64,000 nt of DNA, taken from the NCBI GenBank assembly GCA_022450045.1, contig JAKURD010000020.1, forward strand, positions 1 to 64,000, in the 5' to 3' direction. Origin of the DNA: Gracilimonas sp. Its GTDB lineage: Bacteria > Bacteroidota > Rhodothermia > Balneolales > Balneolaceae. Below are positions 28,085-36,337 of the stretch, piece by piece; position 1 is the stretch's first letter; each line of letters starts with the position of its first letter. The notes beneath the pieces are model-generated. The model made no database searches. It was given only the letters and a program-made list of their open reading frames with translations, and had not been told where the DNA came from. The translations under genes were made by a program, and so were the position numbers.

Positions 28085-29040
28085 TTAAGACTGATAAAGG
28101 ATTTGTATTCAGACATATCCCAATTGGGGTATCTCAGTTGGGCTAGGGCAAGAGTTTCATCAGTCCAGAATGAATCTCCAGGAAGAGGGACTCCGAAACA
28201 ACTCAGCTGGTCTGGAGAGGCGTGTTCAAAAATTTTATGCCAAGGTTTAGTAAAATGCCAGGGCCACGCCGTGTAGCCAATGGCATCGTTCCCGGCTTTC
28301 TTAAAACATGAAGTAACTGCGTAGCGATAACCTCCTGGGGCTGTAAGGTTAGTACCTCGATGAAAGACGTCTATTCCATAAGCCAACAAAGTTCCAGCGG
28401 GTCCTGCGGCACTGCGTTCAAAACTTCTTAATTCTTTCTGATGCGAAAGGTCTTCTCGGTGCTTGAGAAATCGCTTGAGGCCATCAAAATTTTTACTGTC
28501 GCTACGATTGACGTAGTGAGTAGGGCCGTGGGCTTCGGTGACGTCTGTAAAATAAATAATAAAGGCAATGGAATTAAAGCATTCATCTTCAGAAGGTACG
28601 GTGAGTGTGTGATTGCCAAAATCACAATGAAAAGCCTGATCAAAGTCTGCTTCGCCAGTGAATTTAGCCCAAGCCTGAGCTTGATACAGTTTAACGTCTT
28701 CCGTATTCAGAGCCGATCGAGCAAAGACGATTAACGCTGGATGTACTGCTATGAGATTGAGAGCATGAGAACAATCAAAGGGTATGTTTTCAAAGTTTCT
28801 GAATTGCTCCATAGTGGTTTTGCCCATCTTCTTACCCGAGAGTTGCAAGGGCAGCTTATTGCCTACTTCACCTTGTCGCTTTTTTTTAAGAGCTTCGGCT
28901 TCAACTTTTCGATCAGGAAAAATAATGTCAAAGTCTGCTATCACCTCAGCTATTTCCTCCTTTTCAAAGAACTCGGGAACGACGACGGCACCTTCTCGAC
29001 GCCAAGTCTCTACATGTTCACTGGTATATCTTTTTTCCAT
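28081..29040 (-). CDS. Phytanoyl-CoA dioxygenase (PhyH) family oxygenase
   Basis: A 319-residue Fe(II)/2-oxoglutarate-dependent oxygenase. The iron triad is visible as H138-C-D140 (FHCDFGNH) and H227 (DVFHRGT), with a possible 2-oxoglutarate-binding Arg at 239 (GGYRY). Members hydroxylate diverse lipids, natural products or phosphonates; the substrate here cannot be named. It is followed by the DUF6356-like and 2H phosphoesterase genes on the other side of its start, all on the minus strand. Confidence 0.85.
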   Translation of the reverse strand: MEKRYTSEHVETWRREGAVVVPEFFEKEEIAEVIADFDIIFPDRKVEAEALKKKRQGEVGNKLPLQLSGKKMGKTTMEQFRNFENIPFDCSHALNLIAVHPALIVFARSALNTEDVKLYQAQAWAKFTGEADFDQAFHCDFGNHTLTVPSEDECFNSIAFIIYFTDVTEAHGPTHYVNRSDSKNFDGLKRFLKHREDLSHQKELRSFERSAAGPAGTLLAYGIDVFHRGTNLTAPGGYRYAVTSCFKKAGNDAIGYTAWPWHFTKPWHKIFEHASPDQLSCFGVPLPGDSFWTDETLALAQLRYPNWDMSEYKSFISLN

Positions 29041-29050
29041 AAAAATTCCT

Positions 29051-29251
29051 TTATTCCTTTATGGCGGCTTGAATTTCTTCGTTTATGTCTTTAATCCAAG
29101 CGCTGACAGTATCATAAAAAACAAAAGGTATAAGCGCATGGATTAAAGCTATCAAAGCCAGGAAAATTAAAATTATGGATAAGTTGAAGGCTTTAACACC
29201 ATGTTGAATATAATTCTGTTTTGCTTCATTCAGGTGATTGAAATTAATCAT
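29051..29251 (-). CDS. DUF6356-like small membrane protein
   Basis: A 66-residue protein with one strong membrane helix (LSIILIFLALIALIHALIPFVF) preceded by MINFNHLNEAKQNYIQHG. The HL..A...Y..H pattern plus the IHAL-P-F-F motif matches my memory of the DUF6356 family, found in proteobacteria with no known function. It lies 10 bases before the PhyH-family gene and 1 base after the 2H phosphoesterase gene, so the three are likely cotranscribed. Confidence 0.68.
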   Translation of the reverse strand: MINFNHLNEAKQNYIQHGVKAFNLSIILIFLALIALIHALIPFVFYDTVSAWIKDINEEIQAAIKE

Positions 29252-29252
29252 C

Positions 29253-29798
29253 TTAAAGTCCCTCCAGTCTAATGCTGTTAAGAATCTTCCATTCTATATT
29301 TGTTGGATCAAAAGAAACCAAGTAAAAGGTATCAACCACAAAGTTGCCTTCCAAATTAGGCAGTTCTTTTAATAGGCTTTGTTTTTTTTCGTGGGCTTCT
29401 TTTCCATAATAAAGACTTAAGTGGGGCATAAACTCTAGATTTTCTGTGTTAAGAATGTCACAAATTTTGACTCTAACTCTTTTCAGCTCTTCATTAAGTT
29501 CGACAGCCACGTAGAAAGCCTGAAAAAAATAATCCTTCATTCCATAGCCTTTAAAAAATACCTTAAATGGTGAAAAGCTTTTGCTGAGTCCTAGTTCTAC
29601 GTTTTTGATTTCAGAAGGATTTAAATTAAATGCACCGGCCAAAGTCATGTGTAAAGGAAATTTAGGACCATTTAGGTGTGTGTTTATTTCTTTTTTGGTG
29701 CTTAAAATTAAAGGCACTTCTTCCTTTTTTGGCATTGCCCAGAGAGTTAATAAGGACTCTTGTTGTGATTTTTGTTTGGTGACTCTCTTTGTTGTCAT
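29253..29798 (-). CDS. 2H phosphoesterase (2'-5' RNA ligase/cyclic phosphodiesterase-like)
   Basis: A 181-residue protein with the two HxT/S motifs of the 2H superfamily: H50-M-T52 (FPLHMTLAG) and H126-L-S128 (MPHLSLYYG). The family includes cyclic nucleotide phosphodiesterases acting on 2',3'-cyclic or ADP-ribose 1'',2''-cyclic phosphates and RNA ligases. Size and motif spacing favour the small plant/yeast CPDase-like group. Function in this organism unknown. It heads a three-gene minus-strand unit. Confidence 0.75.
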   Translation of the reverse strand: MTTKRVTKQKSQQESLLTLWAMPKKEEVPLILSTKKEINTHLNGPKFPLHMTLAGAFNLNPSEIKNVELGLSKSFSPFKVFFKGYGMKDYFFQAFYVAVELNEELKRVRVKICDILNTENLEFMPHLSLYYGKEAHEKKQSLLKELPNLEGNFVVDTFYLVSFDPTNIEWKILNSIRLEGL

Positions 29799-29893
29799 GA
29801 TTAAGTCCTTCTTGGAAATATACGAATCACCAAGCTAAAAATACGACGTATATCAACCCTAATGAGATAAGTATTCTTTTCACGAACAGTATC

Positions 29894-30658
29894 TTAGTGA
29901 TTCCACCATGCCTGATCGGAAAAAGCTCGCATGTCTATTTCATGACTCCATGAAGACCTATGCTGTTGGGCCAAGTGAAAATAGGTATCAGCTATTTCAG
30001 CTGGGAGTAGCAGACCGTCATGCTCCATGCCCCGAGTTTTTCTCAATTCTTGATATCTTTCAGGACCGAGCATCTTTCCAAGAGTATCGGGTGCATCGAC
30101 AGCTCCGTCGATAATGATGTGGGCTACGTGGATGCCTTTGGCAGAAAACTCTGCGTTCAAAGATTGGCATAACATGCGTCTTCCCCCCATAGCCGCTGCG
30201 TGTGAATGCTGATTGCCATTGCCACGCATGGCTGCAGTAGCAGAGGTGACCAAGATGGTGCCTTTGCCTCTGGCTTCCATCAACGGGCAAATCACCTGCG
30301 CAGTTCTAAACAGTCCAAAAGTAGCCATACGCCAAGCCCATTCAAATTCCTTATAACTGGTTTCTTCGAGCGATTTCATACCCGTTTGAGCTCCTAAGTT
30401 ATAGACGACAACTTCAATGGGCCCAATATCAGCTTCAATGGAAGTTATCATCTTTTCAATGCTGTTGTCTTCTACGGCGTTTAACAAGAAACCTGAGGCA
30501 GATCCACCCGCTTCCTCAATTCCCTTGACAAGCCGATTCAGGCCTTCTTCATCACTGCGTCGGCACAAACAAGCGTGATAGCCTTCTTTCGCGAAACGGC
30601 CTGCAACGGTTCCACCAATACCTGCTCCTGCTCCTATTACTAAACAAACTGGTTTCAT
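29894..30658 (-). CDS. SDR-fold protein with degenerate active site
   Basis: A 254-residue Rossmann protein of the SDR superfamily: VIGAGAGIG cofactor loop (residues 7-15), VVYNLGAQ in place of NNAG, and TSATAAMRG with the catalytic-serine region. Where the catalytic YxxxK is expected, the sequence reads HSHAAAMGGRRML, so Tyr appears replaced by His and Lys by Met. It may be a binding protein or use altered chemistry. It is divergent from the isopenicillin-N-synthase-like oxygenase gene at 30713. Confidence 0.8.
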   Translation of the reverse strand: MKPVCLVIGAGAGIGGTVAGRFAKEGYHACLCRRSDEEGLNRLVKGIEEAGGSASGFLLNAVEDNSIEKMITSIEADIGPIEVVVYNLGAQTGMKSLEETSYKEFEWAWRMATFGLFRTAQVICPLMEARGKGTILVTSATAAMRGNGNQHSHAAAMGGRRMLCQSLNAEFSAKGIHVAHIIIDGAVDAPDTLGKMLGPERYQELRKTRGMEHDGLLLPAEIADTYFHLAQQHRSSWSHEIDMRAFSDQAWWNH

Positions 30659-30712
30659 GATTATCCTCTCCTAGTTAAAATCATATAATAAATTAGCAGG
30701 ACATACAGAAAA

Positions 30713-31648
30713 ATGAAAGTACCCACCATTGATCTCCAAAAACCAGACTCGGGTCAACTAAAGAATTTGGATGCCGCTTGTCGTGATCATGGCTTTTTCT
30801 TAATAAAAAACCATGGCATAAGAGATGCGATAAGTGAGATGTGGGATGCTTCGAACTGGTTCTTTAATCAGACTCGGGGTGACAAATTAAGCATTATTAG
30901 AACTGAAGAAAAACCCCTAGGCTTTTACGACCGAGAATTAACGAAACGCATGCGCGATCTGAAAGAAGTTTTTGATTTCATAGAGCCTAGGCCTGGCAAG
31001 GAAGACATCAATCAGTGGCCTGAAGACAAGGGTTTCAAAGAAGCCATGGAGAGTTTTTTTCAGGCAGCTTCAAAAATAGCTGAAAAGACTCTTGAGCTAG
31101 TGTTTAAAGCCTTGGTTACGGATTTGAATTCTATTAATGCCCCAATTGGTGATGCTCATACCAGTACGGTAAGATTGAACTATTATCCGGTGGGTGATCC
31201 TCTCTCCACAAAGGAACAAGATGAAGTTAATAAACTTGGAGATATGGCACTGCATCACCATACTGACCCGAACATACTCACGCTTCTTTTACAGGACATG
31301 ACCGGGGGTCTGCAAACAAAATCAAGTGAAGAAGGCTGGATTGATGTGCCGCCCGAAGAAGATACCATCGTAGTGAATCTAGGCGATACAATGCAGGTAT
31401 GGACCAACGATCAATACGTAGCAGCCATGCATCGAGTTGTTCCTCGTACAACAACAGATCGTTACAGTACTCCTTACTTTTACAATCCTTTACGCGAGGC
31501 AATCCTCGAACCTATCAGTGGACTTTCAGAAGGAGAACCCAAGTACAGACCTTTTGCTTGGAAGGACTATATTCGTGCACGAGTTGAAGATAACTATGCT
31601 GATCTTGGCGAAGACGACATCCAAATAGAACGATTCCGTGTCGCTTAA
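30713..31648 (+). CDS. Isopenicillin N synthase-family 2-oxoglutarate/Fe(II) oxygenase
   Basis: A 311-residue oxygenase of the IPNS/plant-type group. It opens with VPTIDLQKP and CRDHGFFLIKNHGI; the iron triad is H183-T-D185 (HHHTDPN) and H240 (AAMHRVV), with the 2-oxoglutarate-binding R250-Y-S. Such enzymes hydroxylate, desaturate or cyclise small molecules. It ends overlapping a convergent glycosidase gene by 4 bases. Together with the PhyH-type enzyme this gives two unrelated non-haem iron oxygenases within 3 kb. Confidence 0.87.
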   Translation: MKVPTIDLQKPDSGQLKNLDAACRDHGFFLIKNHGIRDAISEMWDASNWFFNQTRGDKLSIIRTEEKPLGFYDRELTKRMRDLKEVFDFIEPRPGKEDINQWPEDKGFKEAMESFFQAASKIAEKTLELVFKALVTDLNSINAPIGDAHTSTVRLNYYPVGDPLSTKEQDEVNKLGDMALHHHTDPNILTLLLQDMTGGLQTKSSEEGWIDVPPEEDTIVVNLGDTMQVWTNDQYVAAMHRVVPRTTTDRYSTPYFYNPLREAILEPISGLSEGEPKYRPFAWKDYIRARVEDNYADLGEDDIQIERFRVA

Positions 31649-32697
31649 GAGTTTTTAATCATTGACTGAATGAAAAGGACTTCAGAATCATCAAAGGCTG
31701 AACCATCAGTTCTGAATATGTCATGAAACCAAATTTCGGGTTCTGGGATAGGGTCTTCAAGAGTTAGGAATTTTTTTTCTTGCTTCAATTTTTGTAGATC
31801 TGCAATCGTTGACCACCCAAAATGGGTTTGACTTTTACCTGCCACCAGGCCCCAGTTGTAACAGCCCACTTCATATTTTTTAAATATAGGTAAGCTAAAT
31901 TCAAAAGTTGTGCCGAACTCTCTGGCCATATATTCGGTGCAAATCATAGGTCGGTTTAGTTTTAGGTGCTTCTTGATGACTTGTTCTAATTTTGTCCCTT
32001 CATAACAATGAAAAGTTATAACATCCGAGTTAACTCTATTGAGTTCAATAATCCCATCACTTCCAGATCCATCCAGACAAGCTGTCAGAGGTTGAGAGGG
32101 TCGGACCTCATGGGACCACTCCCACGCTAACTTCAACAGAGTCAGGGATTGTGTTCCAACACCGAACTGGCCTGGCTCATTGTAAATATCCCACATCAGT
32201 ATTCTTTGATCCTCTGAAAACTTAGTTAAGACACCCTGTACAAAATCTTTTAGACGAATTAGTTCTTCTCCAGCCTTTTCTGAATGCACCGCATGCACCA
32301 GTTCAACTCCAGGGCTTTGCTTCCATCCGGAGTTGTGAACTCCAATCACGGGCAGGGGCTGTTTACCTGTCTTTGGATAAGGTCTGTGACAGTCATCAAA
32401 TAAAACCAAGATAGGTCTGATGGAGTATTTGTTGCAGATATTTAGAAAGTTATCCAAACGAACGCAGAATCTTTTTGGGTCATGGCTCCACAGTAGGTCG
32501 TGAAGATAAACCCTCAAGCTGTTAAAACCTAAACTTCTGGCCCATCCGACCTCTCTTTCTATAGTCTCTTTATCATAGGTTTCTTGTTGAAACATTTCTA
32601 ACTGGTTGATGGCACTGCTGGGCAAAAAGTTACAGCCTACTAACCAAGGTTGGTCAACATACCAAGCTTTTGCTTGTTGCTTACTCCACCTAGTCAA
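31645..32697 (-). CDS. Cellulase-like TIM-barrel glycoside hydrolase
   Basis: A 350-residue protein resembling GH5/GH2-type clan-A glycosidases and annotated in related genomes, as I recall, as 1,4-beta-xylanase. The acid/base is likely E174 in MWDIYNEP, the nucleophile E255 in ICTEYMAR, the two expected beta-4/beta-7 glutamates. There is no signal peptide, so it would act in the cytoplasm on a small imported glycoside or conjugate rather than on a polymer. Substrate not determinable. Confidence 0.8.
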   Translation of the reverse strand: MTRWSKQQAKAWYVDQPWLVGCNFLPSSAINQLEMFQQETYDKETIEREVGWARSLGFNSLRVYLHDLLWSHDPKRFCVRLDNFLNICNKYSIRPILVLFDDCHRPYPKTGKQPLPVIGVHNSGWKQSPGVELVHAVHSEKAGEELIRLKDFVQGVLTKFSEDQRILMWDIYNEPGQFGVGTQSLTLLKLAWEWSHEVRPSQPLTACLDGSGSDGIIELNRVNSDVITFHCYEGTKLEQVIKKHLKLNRPMICTEYMAREFGTTFEFSLPIFKKYEVGCYNWGLVAGKSQTHFGWSTIADLQKLKQEKKFLTLEDPIPEPEIWFHDIFRTDGSAFDDSEVLFIQSMIKNS

Positions 32698-32712
32698 TGT
32701 TCAACTGAGAGT

Positions 32713-33375
32713 TTAATTTATAACTGCTAGAGTTAATCCATCTCCAATCGGGACCATAGATACAGATACTCTTTTATCATTGGCGATAAATTCATTTAGT
32801 TTTCTAATAGCCTTGGTGTCATCATCATTTCTTTCGGAATCAATTACTGATCCACCCCACAAAACATTATCTATCGCTATTAATCCTCCTTTTCGGACCA
32901 GTCTTATACATTGTTCATAGTAGGCTGGATAATTTGCTTTATCGGCATCTATAAATGCAAAATCAAAAGAACCTTCTTGACCTTCAGCGAGTAAAGCATC
33001 CAAGCTTTCAAGTGCTGGGCCGAGCTTTAAACTAATCTTATGTGCAACTCCAGCTTGTTCCCACTTTTCCTTGCCCATAGATGTCCACTCTTTAGAAATA
33101 TCGCAAGCAATAACTTCTCCATCTTCGGGCAGAGCTAATGCAACAGCCAATGCACTGTAGCCGGTAAAGGTGCCTATCTCAATTGTTCTCTTTGCTGACA
33201 TTAATCTAATTAAGTTTCCCATTAATGCCCCTTGTTCTGGACATATCTGCATCATGGATTGTGGTAATTTGGCAGTTTCAAGTCTCAATTCTTTAAGAGC
33301 TGGATGTTCTGAAATCCCTTTTTCCCAAAGATAATCACGTAAGTTAGTTGTGTAATTTAAAATTCCTGTAGACAT
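32713..33375 (-). CDS. SAM-dependent O-methyltransferase, COMT-like family 3
   Basis: A 220-residue class I methyltransferase. Motif I is TIEIGTFTGYSALAVAL, followed by VIACDISKEW and the metal-binding DFAFIDADKANYP, then IAIDNVLWGG. The pattern is that of Mg-dependent caffeoyl-CoA/catechol O-methyltransferases, which act on vicinal hydroxyls. It lies 15 bases upstream of the glycosidase gene on the same strand. Aromatic or catechol-like substrates would fit the surrounding catabolic genes. Confidence 0.88.
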   Translation of the reverse strand: MSTGILNYTTNLRDYLWEKGISEHPALKELRLETAKLPQSMMQICPEQGALMGNLIRLMSAKRTIEIGTFTGYSALAVALALPEDGEVIACDISKEWTSMGKEKWEQAGVAHKISLKLGPALESLDALLAEGQEGSFDFAFIDADKANYPAYYEQCIRLVRKGGLIAIDNVLWGGSVIDSERNDDDTKAIRKLNEFIANDKRVSVSMVPIGDGLTLAVIN

Positions 33376-33496
33376 ATTTACTCCTCGACCCTAAATATAA
33401 CAAAATCATATTCCTTTTAGGAATCCTATCTCCTCAATCAACCAAAATAAAAAAGATTGGTGGTATTATGGTATTTTCATTTTTTTGGAGATAGAT

Positions 33497-34708
33497 ATGA
33501 CCTATGCACCTGATAATCGTGCTTTCTATGATGCTGATAGCCATGTGATGGAATTACCCAATTTCATCATAGACTATGCTGACGAAAAATTTAAAGACCT
33601 GATACCCCCTGTTAGCTATCAAGCAAGCCTTGTCACAGATGAAGAAGTAGAAGAGATTCTTGCAAATGGAGGTAAACACACTAAAGAGCACATAGAAACT
33701 CAAATTGCTTTAGGAGATAATTTAATTGCAGAGTCTAAAGAAATCCAAGCACTTGGTGCTTTTGATAGGACAGATCGAAGCAAGGCTTTGGACATGCTAG
33801 GGTTTAAGAAGCAATTAGTATTTTCAACTCATAGCGTGGTTACACCTTTTAGAGATGTGAGGGGTAAGGCCAAATATGTTGAAAAGTTAGTTCCTAAAAT
33901 AAGTCCTGAGTTGAGATATGGAGCAACTAGAGCACACAATCGAGCTATGTCAGATTTTTGTTCACAAGATTCAAGGTTAATGGGTGTGGGCGTAGTCCCG
34001 CTCCATGAACCAGATCTTGCTATGGAAGAGCTTGATTTAGCTATCAAATCAGGTCTGGAAGCTATATGGATCCCGCATTATGCTAGTGGAGATCGATCAC
34101 CTGGCCATATTGAATTAAATCCTTTTTGGGAAAGGTTAGAAAGTAACAATATTCCTTTTCTTTTGCATGTAGGCGGCTCACCCCTTCAATTGGATAGAAG
34201 TTGGAATAACAATGGGAAGCCACCAAGCAAAGATTGGATGGGTGGTGGAGAAAATGTACGGGCAAAAGATATGGTAGTTATGCACCAAGGACCTGAAACA
34301 TTTATTTCTATGATGGTATTAGATGGAGTGTTTGAAAGATATCCAAACTTAAGAGGAGCAAGTGTTGAGTTAGGAGCAGGATGGGTACCTGAAATGTTGG
34401 AACGATTGGATTGGGTAGTCAAAAGTTGGAAAAAAGTTGATAAAAACTTAGATGACATTTCAAGAAAACCTTCTGAGCAATTAACTCAACAAATGGCTTT
34501 TACACCGTATGTTTTTGAGAATATAGGAAATTTGATTGATAATTCAAATCCTAATCTGTACCTTTTTTCCAGTGATTACCCCCATGTGGAGGGAGGCCGG
34601 GATCCCATTGGAAGATTTGAAAGCTCTTTAGGAGATCGAGCAGAAGATATCAAAAATCTTTTTTACACAGAGAATTTTTTAAGGATTTTTCCCGAAGCTA
34701 GAGTCTAG
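33497..34708 (+). CDS. Amidohydrolase-2 family protein (ACMSD-like)
   Basis: A metal-dependent TIM-barrel protein of about 403 residues. It begins FYDADSHVMELPNF (the DxDxH metal motif); other expected ligands are in LHVGGSP and the C-terminal FSSDYPHVEGG. The group contains non-oxidative decarboxylases and hydrolases of aromatic and lactone compounds. I place the start at ATG 33497, with GGAG at 33487-33490; a TTG at 33485 is also in frame. It leads a plus-strand run with DUF1330 and a membrane protein. Confidence 0.84.
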   Translation: MTYAPDNRAFYDADSHVMELPNFIIDYADEKFKDLIPPVSYQASLVTDEEVEEILANGGKHTKEHIETQIALGDNLIAESKEIQALGAFDRTDRSKALDMLGFKKQLVFSTHSVVTPFRDVRGKAKYVEKLVPKISPELRYGATRAHNRAMSDFCSQDSRLMGVGVVPLHEPDLAMEELDLAIKSGLEAIWIPHYASGDRSPGHIELNPFWERLESNNIPFLLHVGGSPLQLDRSWNNNGKPPSKDWMGGGENVRAKDMVVMHQGPETFISMMVLDGVFERYPNLRGASVELGAGWVPEMLERLDWVVKSWKKVDKNLDDISRKPSEQLTQQMAFTPYVFENIGNLIDNSNPNLYLFSSDYPHVEGGRDPIGRFESSLGDRAEDIKNLFYTENFLRIFPEARV

Positions 34709-34720
34709 TCAAAGACATTT

Positions 34721-35011
34721 ATGGCGCACTACGTCATTGCCCAAATAGAAATAATTGATCGAGCCGAGTATGCAAAATATGAAGCTGGCTTTATGGATAT
34801 CTTTTTAACTTACAAAGGTAAGATATTAAGTGTGGAAGAAAATGAGCATTTATTAGAAGGTCAGTGGCCATTTACAAGGACAGTACTGATCGAATTTCCT
34901 TCTCAAGAAGATGCGTTAGATTGGTATAAATCTGAAGAATATCAGACTTTAGCTAAACATCGGTTTTCCGCCAGCACTGCCAATATTATTATTGTTAGTG
35001 GGTTAGATTAG
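34721..35011 (+). CDS. DUF1330 family protein, second copy
   Basis: A 96-residue relative of the protein at 25669: YVIAQIEIIDRAEYAKYEAGF, then RTVLIEFPSQEDALDWYKSEEYQ and a final beta-strand IIIVSGLD. It lies 12 bases after the amidohydrolase and 2 bases before a membrane-protein gene, so it is likely cotranscribed with them. Function unknown; a small-molecule binding or isomerase-type role has been guessed for this fold. Confidence 0.83.
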   Translation: MAHYVIAQIEIIDRAEYAKYEAGFMDIFLTYKGKILSVEENEHLLEGQWPFTRTVLIEFPSQEDALDWYKSEEYQTLAKHRFSASTANIIIVSGLD

Positions 35012-35013
35012 AT

Positions 35014-35439
35014 ATGAAAAATCTCTACTCAGTCTTGAGGCTTATAAGTAAGGATTGGCATTCTAGACCTTGGTGGATGAACCTGACATTTTACTTTTGC
35101 TTATACATGACTTTTATTTACTTACCTTTTGATTTATTTTTGAAACCAGTAGACGGAGATGAAGAAATCTGGTTTGGCTTCACTTTAACTGGATGGTGGG
35201 CAAAAGCTACCGAACCTTTGCATTGGCTAATTTATGGATTGGGAGCTTATGGTTTTTGGCGAATGAAGACTTGGATGTGGCCATGGGCCAGTGTTTACGT
35301 GGCTCAAATTGTTATCGCAATGTTCGTTTGGAATATTTTGAATGACATGGGCAGTTTGATGTCTGCATTTATTTCCGCTTTAATTTTTTCTATGCCAATG
35401 ATCGCTTTGTGGCGTTCAAGACAGAAATTTATCAACTAA
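35014..35439 (+). CDS. Four-helix membrane protein of unknown function
   Basis: A 141-residue protein with about four hydrophobic helices (LTFYFCLYMTFIYLPFDLFL; LHWLIYGLGAYGFW; WASVYVAQIVIAMFVWNIL; FISALIFSMPMIALW), rich in tryptophan. I do not recognise the family. It begins 2 bases after the DUF1330 gene, which suggests a shared transcript with the amidohydrolase. A transport or sensory accessory role is possible but unproven. Confidence 0.68.
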   Translation: MKNLYSVLRLISKDWHSRPWWMNLTFYFCLYMTFIYLPFDLFLKPVDGDEEIWFGFTLTGWWAKATEPLHWLIYGLGAYGFWRMKTWMWPWASVYVAQIVIAMFVWNILNDMGSLMSAFISALIFSMPMIALWRSRQKFIN

Positions 35440-35478
35440 ATAGAAACTCTTTAAAGAAGCTCAAATAAAATTACCTAC

Positions 35479-35523
35479 TTAACCTTCTTTTAAGACGCCC
35501 TCTAACAAAACACTTGCTGTCAT
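35479..35523 (-). other. Short 14-codon reading frame with a strong ribosome binding site
   Basis: On the minus strand, AGAAGGAGG (about 35537-35529) sits 5 bases before an ATG at 35523 and is followed by 14 codons, MTASVLLEGVLKEG, then TAA. The start resembles N-termini of small monooxygenase-type dimeric barrel proteins, so this may be the decayed front of a lost gene; a true short peptide is the alternative. Confidence 0.35.
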
Positions 35524-35577
35524 ATTAACCTCCTTCTAGATATCATTATTATAATGTTAATTCTTGATTAACTTATT

Positions 35578-36300
35578 ATGAAAAGATTCCTTTTCTATAC
35601 ACTTTTACTAATACTGATTGTTGTTTCAGCTACTCAATTCACACTACCCAGTAGACAAAGCACAAACCAGGATTTCGATGATCCTAACTATGTAGAATTT
35701 AAGTCTGGTGTTCGCCGATTACGTGATGGTACTGTTGAAGTCTCCAGTCTAGTAAACATGCCAGATGTCACATCAAATATGTTCCGATGGTGGTTTTCAG
35801 ATTATCTGCAAACTACTGAACATTATAAAATGTGGCATCCTGAAGATCATGTGTGGATGGATTGGGAACACAAAAAAACGGGTGAAATTGTTGGCTCCCA
35901 TCACCTTGTACATGAGTACATTGGAGGTCAAATGAGTAAACTTCGGATCCAGTTCGCATGGCCTCAGGAGATCCTTGGCTTTGATCCTAGTGACGAAAAT
36001 ACTGTAGTACTCTGTGCTCAAGTTGGCGAACTTGACTCTAGCTTGAACATTGCTGAGATGTGCCATGTTGCCCGGAATATGCCTTGGGGTTCAGAACTTC
36101 GTTCTCGCTTTTGGCTGGGTGTGGTTTCGGATCGAGAGGCTGCTGATTGGCAAAATTTTTTACTTTCCTTTGTTGCTAATAACCCAATTACTCGACGGTT
36201 CACAGTGTCTGAGGCTGAGGGGCTTGCTTTACAAAAACACTGTATCGAAGAAATGAGTTACCTTGCAGACATACTTCCGGTCATCTATAAAGAAGATTAA
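35578..36300 (+). CDS. PhiG-like (DAPG hydrolase family) protein with signal anchor
   Basis: A 240-residue protein. After an N-terminal hydrophobic segment (FLFYTLLLILIVVSATQF) comes a domain with VRRLRDGTVEVSSLVNMPDVTSNMFRWWFSDY and YKMWHPEDHVWMDW, the pattern of the 2,4-diacetylphloroglucinol hydrolase (PhiG) family, which cleaves a C-C bond using zinc bound by His and Glu. Histidines in HPEDH, GSHHLVHEY and the C-terminal KHCIEEM could be ligands. The predicted export is unusual for PhiG. Natural substrate unknown. Confidence 0.72.
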   Translation: MKRFLFYTLLLILIVVSATQFTLPSRQSTNQDFDDPNYVEFKSGVRRLRDGTVEVSSLVNMPDVTSNMFRWWFSDYLQTTEHYKMWHPEDHVWMDWEHKKTGEIVGSHHLVHEYIGGQMSKLRIQFAWPQEILGFDPSDENTVVLCAQVGELDSSLNIAEMCHVARNMPWGSELRSRFWLGVVSDREAADWQNFLLSFVANNPITRRFTVSEAEGLALQKHCIEEMSYLADILPVIYKED

Positions 36301-36337
36301 TCCATGAATTAACATAAAATCAAAAGAGGTTTTAGAA

